Origin: Pelargonium nanum
Lineage: Eukaryota; Streptophyta; Magnoliopsida; Geraniales; Geraniaceae
Length of the DNA stretch: 41,535 bases
Assembly: GCA_036897485.1 (NCBI GenBank)
Contig: JAYMTF010000272.1
Coordinates: 1-41,535, forward strand
Direction: 5' to 3'
Positions 34,101 to 41,535 of the stretch are shown here, piece after piece. Below the pieces are notes generated by a model. The model had not been told where the DNA came from and searched no databases. It worked only from the letters and a program-made list of their open reading frames with translations. The position numbers and the translations under genes are program-made. Within the stretch, counting starts at the first letter, position 1. Each line of letters starts with the position of its first letter.

Positions 34101-34681
34101 CTTTCATTGCATTTGACTAAAGTCTAAAGAATAGAAAAGAAAAAAGACGGTGGAATGTATTATATTTCTAATAAAATATTGAATGATTGTTCCTAGATGA
34201 TTGCAACTCCCGAACTTGCATGCATGCTAATCACTTAGGATGGAGATCAGTCTTTTTGAAGTTTTAGCCTACTGACGAAAAACTAATGTCGTTTGTATTC
34301 TGATGTTATCACATCCATCACCGCCCTTAATCCTTAAATCTAACTCTGTTACTAATATTCTTGTTTCAGGTCGCAGAGAGAGCATTGTTCTTGTGGAACA
34401 ACGACCACATTGAGAACTTAATCAAACAAAACCGTGGCGTCATACTGCCCATCATCTTCCCCGTCCTCGAGAAAAATGCAAGAAACCATTGGAACCAAGC
34501 TGTCCATAGCTTGACCTTAAACGTCCGCAAGATCTTCTACGATCTTGATCCCGAGCTCTTCAAAGAATGCTTGGTCAAGTTTCAAGAAGACGAATCAAAG
34601 GAAGAGGATATCAAAGCAAAACGCGAAGACACATGGAAACGCTTGGAAGATCTCGCTGCCAAGAAAGCCACGAGTAAATAG
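31122..34681 (+). CDS. PP2A regulatory subunit B' (B56 family)
   Basis: Two coding exons: 31122-32339 (406 codons) and 34370-34681, joined in phase 0 (HFQ|VAERAL) to give 509 residues. The first ~95 residues are Ser/Asn-rich with a basic start ([17 protein letters not shown]), typical of plant B' eta/theta-like subunits. From ~95 to 490 is the B56 HEAT-like domain: [60 protein letters not shown]-type [29 protein letters not shown] and FLWNNDHI. B56 subunits direct the PP2A core to substrates, including receptor kinase and stress signalling targets. The 2-kb intron holds a MITE and a SINE-like insert. Best counterparts from memory: At3g26020 and At1g13460. The exact clade is not settled. Confidence 0.95.
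33472..33641. mobile_element. Tourist-like MITE in the PP2A B' intron (best copy)
   Basis: A 170-bp element with terminal inverted repeats GGTAGCGTTTGGATTA and (reverse complement of the right end) GGTGGTGTTTGGATTA. It is flanked by TAA at 33469-33471 and 33642-33644, the target site duplication of PIF/Harbinger elements. The interior is an AATGAGAATCAAGAAT palindrome-like core, so the whole element could fold into a hairpin. No coding capacity. Confidence 0.8.
33987..34087 (+). mobile_element. Short tRNA-derived retroposon (SINE-like), copy B
   Basis: A 101-bp insert with box A-like GGGCTAGTGGCTTAAGG and box B-like CAGGTTCAAGCCTCGG, ending in a run of nine A. It is flanked by a 9-bp direct repeat GAATACTTA (33978-33986 and 34088-34096), a target duplication. 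It lies in the PP2A B' intron. Clear SINE structure, but with almost no body after the tRNA-like head. Confidence 0.7.
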
Positions 34682-35160
34682 CGCGCCCTCAAGCCTTCGC
34701 GTTGAGATCTACTCTGTGGTTAGTTCCAATCACTTCATTTTTTGGGGGATAGAAATAGGATTGGTGGTGGTGTTATGTACCATAATGGTTCAGAAATTGG
34801 AATGAATGTTGATGGAAGATTTGTTTTGCTCCTCATCTGTGGAAAAGAACTGAAAGATGATATGATCAGATGTGGGAGAGGCTCTGGCTTTTATGGCCAG
34901 AAGTCCTAGCAAGAAACTATGTAAAATTGATCCTTTTGTTCTTGAAACTTTCACTTTGGTCCATGTGAATTTTGGAAATTTCTGTAGAATATATAAAATG
35001 GGACATGGTACTTTGAAACACTTTGTAGTATCATGCACTATTTTTCTTTTTCCAATCAAAGCCCCCAAAGTTCAAAGTTTGAGGGTGTATTTTTTCTTCT
35101 TCTGAAGGTTATGTTGATGTGATACATGAAGGGTACAAAGACTCATGAGCCAATCTATTG
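34682..35160. other. 3' flank of the PP2A B' gene
   Basis: Contains the PP2A B' 3' UTR. No gene is recognised. Confidence 0.4.
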
Positions 35161-35167
35161 TGTGATA

Positions 35168-35410
35168 CATGATTGTTATGGTCATGACATCGAGAACTGT
35201 TACTATTTTGACTGACTAATCGAAAGGTACCTCAACGAAGACAAGTTAGGACTATTTGGAGCCAACCATGAGCAAAATGGGCAAAAGAGAACGTGCGACG
35301 AAATGAAAAGACAACAAATCTATCAAGCGGAAGCTCCTACCTATGAGCCACTCATTATCAACTAAGCGCAAACGAATCAACAAGATGAACAACTTCGCGC
35401 TCACAAAGAA
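35168..35410 (+). mobile_element. Relic of a Ty3/Gypsy-type gag region
   Basis: From 35168 one frame reads HDCYGHDIENCYYFD, stop, LIERYLNEDKLGLFGANHEQ, with few further stops. This resembles the GHDTEEC.xLKxxIExLI pattern near the zinc-finger part of plant Gypsy gag proteins. The in-frame stop and lack of LTRs or pol in the window show a dead fragment. Short and similarity-based. Confidence 0.4.
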
Positions 35411-36464
35411 TGCTCCCATCCGCTCACTTAGGAGAGGTTTGTAACAAAAGTATTGGTCGTCAAGAGCTTATGTACTTTTATTTAACGAGTTGTAACGAGT
35501 TCTAAAACGAGATAGACACAGTTAACAAAATAGAAATTAGTACAAGAATATTGGCATAGCTGCAAATTTCATGACTCATATCTCATGCCTCATGGTAGTT
35601 TAAAAAGAAATGTAAGTGGGTCTTGCAAACAAAATGAGTACACACAATTTGCCAAATTGGTGTAATTAAATCCTAAAAATACATTAATTAAGTTCTGATC
35701 CAGTTCCTATACAATGAACAATACGAGTTGTTGCCATCTTTCGTTTTGAAGGAAATATATTAATCTCATTAAGAATAATAGTGACTTACAGATTCAATTA
35801 CGAAAAGACCTGACATAGAACTAAATACTACAGTAAGTTGATTCGCAGATCTCGAATGTTCATACGAACGACCAACTGTCACATGGTTGGTTGAAATAGT
35901 GGAACAAGCAGACTCGCTCTTGTTCTCTTCCTCTTCTGACGCGCCGCAGTACTCTCAAGCAAAAACACTCATATTCATAGCGAAAAAATAACTTCCAAAA
36001 AGGGAAGAACTTCCAACAATGAAAGACAAACTTTCAATAATGAAAGACAAATCAAACTTAAAACTACCAGAGTTACTAAAGTAGGATTCAAAACAGATTA
36101 CATGAAAAGAGTCACTCTACCCGTAGTAAACATGATATTATCACAACTAGCATATAGTGAATGTGGAGATGATAACGCGGTGTCTAAAAACAGATCGAAT
36201 ACGGGTAGCCAATAGTGATGATGAGTCAAACGGAAGAACAAATTTAATCAAGTTGAATATGTGTTTATTCAATATGTAATGCAAGCAAGAAAAAATTGAA
36301 CCACCGTCGATCGAAAAAGGACTAGCTGTGATTCAAAAAAAAAATTTAGACGAAGAACTAGAGATCGAATGCGGCTAGGGTCTTCAGAAGAGAGAATTTT
36401 CGAGTTGTTACGTCTTAAATTAAATTAATTCTATTTTGTATATTTCATAAATATTTTTATTCAC
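35411..36464. other. AT-rich spacer with a 21-bp tandem pair
   Basis: No gene is recognised. CTTCCAACAATGAAAGAC... at 36010-36030 is followed directly by CTTTCAATAATGAAAGAC... at 36031-36051. The stretch 35720-35960 looks like old non-coding or retroelement sequence, but I could not assign it. Confidence 0.35.
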
Positions 36465-36710
36465 ATTAAATTGTCTTGTACCGTTGTAACAAGCCATGTG
36501 ATTAATAGTGAAGAATCTTTTCTCAGCATCATATCTTAATTAGCTCCAATAACAGTGTGGCTTGTAACATTAAATTGTGGTACAATATGATGCTTAGCAA
36601 AGATTCTTCAGACAAAGATTCGAGTGGAGCCAAATTTTTATTGATTAATTTGTCTTGTACCGTTTTACAAAAGCAACTAAACGGTCAAAGAATCTTTTCA
36701 CATGCAAAAA
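36465..36710. repeat. Cluster of direct and inverted repeats upstream of the first BAHD copy
   Basis: A direct repeat, ATTAAATTGTCTTGTACCGTT at 36465 and ATTAATTTGTCTTGTACCGTT at 36644, has the run AAGAATCTTTT downstream of each. Between them lies an inverted copy: 36510-36534 pairs with 36585-36609 (23 of 25 positions), and GTAACAAGCCA (36485) pairs with TGGCTTGTAAC (36558). The inverted blocks are in swapped order, so it is not one simple hairpin. Confidence 0.6.
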
Positions 36711-36773
36711 CAGTCAAGTGAATCTAATATATATAGCTGAGCACGCCCGTGCACAAGACCACACATATCAACA

Positions 36774-38123
36774 ATGGGAGAGACAAATTTTGAGCTTCAA
36801 GTAGAGATCATCTCCAAACAAACCATCAAGCCATCATCCCCCAACACCTCCCCATCTCAAAAACTTCAACCTCTCCATCTACGACTAGCTCTTCACTCCT
36901 CCAATCTACACCGAATTAATCCTCTTCTACTCTATCGGTGACGGTGGCGATCACGTTCGCCACCGTCACCAACACCTGAAGTCGGCGCTGTCTGAAACCC
37001 TAGCACGCTTCTACCCTTTTGCGGGAAGAATCGTGAAAGACAAGCTTCACGTAGATTGCAACGATCGCGAAGCTGACTACGTCGAGGCGAAAGTCAACTC
37101 TCGGATTTCGGACATCCTTGAAAGTCCTGATCCGAAGGTACTGCGTGAGTTCCTCCCCAACACAGCGGAGCCAGAGTCTGGCTCTGCTGTGTTGTTGATA
37201 GTTCAAGTCAACGCATTTGAGTGCGGTGGCTTGGTCATAGGCTTATGCATGTCGCACAAGATCACGGACACGTCCACGATGGGCACATTCGTCAAGGGAT
37301 GGGCTGCCACGGCCCGCGGCTCCGGGACTTGGTGGTGCCGGTCTTGAACATAGCATCCCGCTTTCCGGCTATCCGTTCCGCCGCGGACGAAGGTGATCAT
37401 AACATGCCTATAATGGAACTTCCGGTTCAAAGCAAATGTGTGACTAGGAGGTACGTTTTTGATGCCACCAAGATCACATCTCTTAGGGCTAAAGCTAAGA
37501 GTAAAGTTGTTGAGAAGCCAACAAGAGTGGAGTCCGTTTTAGGGCTAATATGGAAGTGTATGATACAAGCATTGAGATCAAAGCTAGGGCACTTGACAAG
37601 ACCGTTCGTGGTCGGTCCGTCGATGAACCTCCGGAAGAGAATCAAGCCTCCGTTGTCGGAATATTCAATGGGAAACTTTGTAGGGTTTTTCTCAGCTCAA
37701 GTGGAAGAAGGTGATGAGGAGGAGGAGGTGGATCTTGGAGGATTGGTGAGGAAGTTGAGGCTAGGGTTGGAGGATATAAGTGAAAATTTTGTGAAAAAAA
37801 TGGAAGGTGAGGAGGGTTTGTTGAGGATATGCAAAATGGGTGAAGATTATGCAAGGTTCTTGATGAGAGATGATATAGATTTTTACATATGCATTAGTTG
37901 GTGTAGGTTTCCATTTTACGAGGCCGATTTCGGGTGGGGGACGCCGGCGTGGGTGAGCTTGGTGGCGGCGGAGGTGAAGAATGTCATGGTGATGACGGAT
38001 ACGAGAGACGGAGGTGGTATCGAGGCTTGGGTGACCTTGCCGGAGGAAGACATGGCCTACTTTGGAGTCAACCATGAGCTTCTTGAGTATGCATCTTTGA
38101 ATCCTAGTGCTCTCCAAGGATAA
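36774..38123 (+). pseudogene. BAHD acyltransferase pseudogene
   Basis: Aligned to the open copy at 39872 it carries three lesions. A C-run at 36838-36842 is one base longer than in the partner (frameshift). In the resumed frame a CAG is TAG at 36886-36888. About 37329 one base is lost, shifting the frame back. The rest reads as an almost full BAHD protein, including HKITD (the HXXXD catalytic motif) and a complete DFGWG. A TATA-like run lies at ~36728. The start ATGGGAGAGACAAATTTTGA matches the partner. BAHD enzymes transfer acyl groups from acyl-CoA to alcohols or amines in secondary metabolism. Translation from the first ATG would yield only a short aberrant peptide. An assembly error is possible but would require three separate ones. 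Confidence 0.85.
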
Positions 38124-39800
38124 CAAAAGTGTTTCTTTTGTTAGGCGTTAATAGAGACGGATTGACACGTGTATTTTATTCTGAAGTGTATATGTACGTA
38201 TGTGTTTGACGTGGTGCTATTGATGACGTTGAAGTGTATGTTCGTTCAATATTATCTCGATCGATGTTATAATATAGTATTCATCCATCTACAACATCTA
38301 AAGTGGATAAGAGACTGTTGCAATTAAGTTATTTTCTTGTAGTTTGCTGATAACGTTAGTTGTGAATATAGTTCATTTTGTTCTAAGCTTGATGAAGTGT
38401 TCAAATGTCTTTTGGCTCTGTCTCTGTCTCTTAGTCGTTACTAGGATTTTATCCATTGAAAACTGACGTACAAAAACAGACTTCTCAAATCGTGATCCAA
38501 CATCGTGCACATCCGTTCCGGTTACACAAATGCTCGTTCACACTGAAAATTTCAATTGACCTCACCTCAGTTCACAACACAATCGTTCAGCTGGCACACA
38601 CAACCATGCGTACCTCCAGTGCAATTCAACTCGCACATCTTCTCTCGTTATATTTTGTTCTATTTTTTTAACATCAAACTCCACAATTTCAAAGACTCGT
38701 TTAATTAGTTGTCACCATTGAAAGTTTATATTCGGTCGTGGTCATCTCCACTTGAGCTTTTCTTTCTTTCTTTTAGTCTCCAATTCTTTTAATGTCATAT
38801 CTCTATTACCACCAATGCTACAGTAACAATTTCTGTCAGTCTTTATCAGTTGACTTCAATCAAGCAACTCAATTTCTTAATTAATTCTTTTAATTTATTG
38901 GTATTTCTCTAGGTGTGAATATGTTTCGAGCTGCCTCTCACACCCTTTTTTATATTTTTTTATATCTTATTTTGAGAATAATGTCATTATTAAGTTGTTT
39001 GTATAATTTAACTTTATTTAATTCAAATAGTCACAATTCAATTTTTTTCTTCTCATTTTTTTTTCGGTTTAAAGCATAAGTTTCCTGAGCAGGCTCGCAC
39101 TTCCGCGATAGACATTTTTTTCTTCTCATTCAATCATTCAAAATTGTATCCCTAAAAAAAATCATTCAAAATTGTAAAGAACTGAAAATTATAATTAATA
39201 TACTACTATTGCTGATAAAATAAATAGAATAATACTAGCTATAACAATAATTTAAAAATAAAATATAATGTATGTCAAAGATGGAGAGAGTTATAACAAA
39301 GACTTGTGTGGCTACTGGCTACCATCAATCACAATTCACAACTTGCTAAAATTAATATCATCCTACATACAAGTGGCCTAAACTCATGTGGCAAGTGGCA
39401 AACCATTCAATCAGAATTTATTTATTGTCCTCAAATTTATGTGAAATCTGAAAAATAAATTGCAAAAATGCTATTACTCATACTCATGAGGTGCTCATAA
39501 ATTATTTGTTGAATTTTAATGAATGTAAATGAAAAGTGAGTTGTTAATTAAGCAACCATACATATATAGAATCATACTCATCTGTGAATCTAAAATTAAG
39601 AAAAAGAAAACGACCAAATGAAAATAAAATAAAATAAAATTGAAATGAATGGCTTAGAAGTTAGAACCTTAGCCACAAAATTGTAGAGATAGCAACATTT
39701 GTCACTGTTGGTAGATGCATTTGTCAAATTTATATTAATTATTAGGGTTTAGGTCTGATAGGTTGGAAAAACCGGCTCCCTACAGTCTACCCCTAGCTCT
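38124..39800. other. Spacer between the two BAHD copies
   Basis: AT-rich with homopolymer runs; no gene is recognised. A telo-box-like TTAGGGTTT is at 39742-39750 and TATATATATA at ~39809-39818, both within 130 bp of the next ATG, so the right end is the promoter of the second copy. Confidence 0.45.
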
Positions 39801-39871
39801 GTCGTTGATATATATATATGAGCTAACTCACAAGAACAAGACCATACTGATCTCACTCACAAAAACCAACC

Positions 39872-41224
39872 ATGGGAGATGCAAATTTTGAGCTTGAAGT
39901 AGAGATCATCTCCAAAGAAACCATAAAGCCCTGGTCCCCAACACCTCCCCATCTCAAAAACTTCAACATTTGCATCTACGACCAGTTGTTCACTGATCCA
40001 GTCTACACTCAACTAGTCTTCTTCTACCTTGCGGGTGGCGGTGGCGAGTCCCCTGACCACCGCCACCGGCAGCTAAAATCCGCCTTATCAAAAACCCTAG
40101 TCCAGTACTACCCAATCGCGGGAAGAATCGACAAAGGAGATACTTACGTAGATTGCAACGACCAGGGAGCTCGCTACGTTGAGGCAAAAGTTAACTGTCC
40201 CATCTCAGACATCCTCGACTGTCCTGATCCAAAAGCATTACGTAAGTTCCTTCCCAACACAGCGGAGCCAGATTCTGAAACGGGCTCCGCTGTGCTGTTG
40301 CTAGTCCAAGTCAACGCATTCAAATGCGGTGGCATGGCTATAGGCTTGTGCATGTCCCACAAGTTCGCGGACGCAGGCACGGTGTGCACGTTCTTCAAAG
40401 GATGGGCCGCCATAGCCCTAGGCTCCGGCACCACCGTGTCGCCGGACTTGAACATATCGGCACGCTTTCCGGCAATCCCGACCACCGTGGACGAGCCCGA
40501 CAACATGCCTATTATGAAGCTTCCGATGCAAAGCAATTGCGTCACGAGGAGGTACGTTTTCGACACCGCCAAGATCACATCTCTCAGAGCTAAAGCCGCG
40601 AGCAAAGCCGTCAAGAAGCCGACGAGGGTCGAGGCCGTGCTCGGGCTAATATGGAAGTGTGTGATCAAAGGGTTGAGATCAAAGTTAGGGCATTTAACAA
40701 AACCCTCCGTTTTCGCTCCGTCCGTTAATCTCCGGAAGAGAATCAAGCCCCCGTTGCCGGAATATTCCGTCGGAAACTTTGTAGGGTTTTTTCCGGCTCA
40801 AGTTGATCAAGAAGATGGTAATGATGATGATGATGTAGATCTTGGAGGATTGGTGGTGAAGTTGAGGCTAGGGTTAGATGATATAAGTGAAAATTTTACC
40901 AAAAAAATGGTGGGAGAGGAGGGTTTGTTGAGGATTTGTGAGATGTTTGAAGATTATGGGAGGTTCTTGACGAGAGATGATGTAGATTTCTATATATGCA
41001 CGAGTTGGAGTAGGTTTCCGTTTTACGATGCCGCTTTCGGGTGGGGGAGGCCGGCGTGGGTGAGCTCGGTGGCCATGGATATGAAGAACCTAATTGCGTT
41101 GATGGACTCTAGAGATGGAGATGGTGTTGAGGCTTGGGTGACCTTGCCGGAGGAGGATATGGCCTTCTTTGAGGTCAACCATGAGCTTCTTGAATTTGCT
41201 ACTTTGAACCAAAGTGTCCTCTAG
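39872..41224 (+). CDS. BAHD (HXXXD-type) acyltransferase
   Basis: Intronless, 450 residues, normal length for the family. Start chosen at ATG 39872 behind a TATA box at ~39809-39818. The N-terminus (EVEIISKETIKPWSPTPPHL) has the usual clade signature. The catalytic motif is HKFAD (H163, D167). The structural motif normally DFGWG reads AFGWG (Ala at 388), a single codon change GAT to GCT compared with the neighbour. Other conserved parts are present: LSKTLVQYYPIAGRI, GGMAIGLCMSHKFADAGT, RVEAVLGLIWKC and the basic NLRKRIKPPLP. Cytosolic acyl-CoA-dependent transfer to an alcohol or amine is expected; the substrate cannot be read. The clade resembles vinorine-synthase-like genes such as At3g26040 (from memory). 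It is tandem to the decayed copy, about 3.1 kb away. Confidence 0.93.
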   Translation: MGDANFELEVEIISKETIKPWSPTPPHLKNFNICIYDQLFTDPVYTQLVFFYLAGGGGESPDHRHRQLKSALSKTLVQYYPIAGRIDKGDTYVDCNDQGARYVEAKVNCPISDILDCPDPKALRKFLPNTAEPDSETGSAVLLLVQVNAFKCGGMAIGLCMSHKFADAGTVCTFFKGWAAIALGSGTTVSPDLNISARFPAIPTTVDEPDNMPIMKLPMQSNCVTRRYVFDTAKITSLRAKAASKAVKKPTRVEAVLGLIWKCVIKGLRSKLGHLTKPSVFAPSVNLRKRIKPPLPEYSVGNFVGFFPAQVDQEDGNDDDDVDLGGLVVKLRLGLDDISENFTKKMVGEEGLLRICEMFEDYGRFLTRDDVDFYICTSWSRFPFYDAAFGWGRPAWVSSVAMDMKNLIALMDSRDGDGVEAWVTLPEEDMAFFEVNHELLEFATLNQSVL

Positions 41225-41535
41225 TGAGGATCATGATTGTAACTTGTCATGTGAGTGCCACCACATGTGTAATTATATAATTATTATTAAATAACACGTT
41301 ACACATAAACATACACGTCAGCACAAGTTACGAAATGTTAACTCTAAGTAATGATATGAACTGAATTGACTCAGGAATCTTAGTTCATGAATCTGTATAT
41401 TTTTTCTAAGTTTAAAGGATAAAATAGAGACTTTTAAAAAGTTTACGAACCTAATATTTGACATTTAATCGTTATATATATGGATGAAAAAATGTTAAGG
41501 TGTATAAACTAGTTGCATAAATAAGTGAACAAACC
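41225..41535. other. 3' flank of the second BAHD gene
   Basis: AT-rich; nothing is recognised to the window end. Confidence 0.4.

Noticed and set aside
37221..38123. 300-codon frame as a separate intact BAHD gene
   Set aside because: It lacks the N-terminal domain and the HXXXD motif; alignment with the neighbour shows it is the shifted second half of a pseudogene.
39990..40746. Minus-strand frames inside the open BAHD gene
   Set aside because: Antisense shadows of a GC-rich coding exon.
1..41535. A CRISPR array, operon or other bacterial-type system
   Set aside because: The genes are intron-containing plant loci on both strands; the repeats are MITEs, SINE-like inserts and local duplications without regular spacers.

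Overview
The window is nuclear DNA from a dicot plant. The genes carry many GT-AG introns in AT-rich sequence, the intron-containing tRNA-Tyr has plant-type signals, and every long protein matches a land-plant family. Exons were joined by hand using splice sites and reading phase. From remembered Arabidopsis gene order (not checked here), the exonuclease, SRP72 and thimet oligopeptidase correspond to neighbours near At1g6766x-6769x. The F-box protein, PP2A B' subunit and BAHD acyltransferases correspond to neighbours near At3g2600x-2604x. The window may therefore hold an ancestral block that was split between duplicated segments in Arabidopsis.

Layout: 1-2000 holds the 3' end of a Helitron, a decayed PPR-like gene and tRNA-Tyr (minus). 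2.9-5.6 kb holds a phage-lambda-exonuclease-like (YqaJ) nuclease with a presequence-like N-terminus, then a 69-residue plant protein. 6.1-7 kb is repeat-rich (Tourist-like MITE, short tRNA-derived retroposon, 99-bp tandem duplication). 6.96-9.24 kb (minus) is a SKIP14-like F-box gene with an internal repeat array. 10-12.2 kb is a long AT-rich spacer with a GC-rich, duplicated island near its end. 12.4-17.3 kb is SRP72 (6 coding exons). 17.3-19.1 kb is a diverged repeat array and AT-rich spacer. 19.1-26.9 kb is an M3 thimet oligopeptidase-like protease (20 coding exons). 27-30.3 kb is an AT-rich spacer with an RNase H-like retroelement remnant. 30.4-34.7 kb is a PP2A B' (B56) subunit with an intron and uORFs in its leader. 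35.2-35.4 kb holds a Gypsy gag-like relic. 36.8-41.2 kb holds two tandem BAHD acyltransferases, the first a pseudogene and the second open.

The genes are individual housekeeping or regulatory loci: protein targeting, peptide turnover, phosphatase control, ubiquitin ligation, DNA processing and secondary-metabolite acylation. They do not form an operon-like system. The most interesting signals are the F-box repeat expansion, a Cys inside the protease zinc motif (HEFCH), the decayed/intact BAHD pair in which the open copy has lost the DFGWG aspartate, a family of roughly 80-100 bp tRNA-derived retroposons, and the organelle-type lambda-exonuclease homologue.
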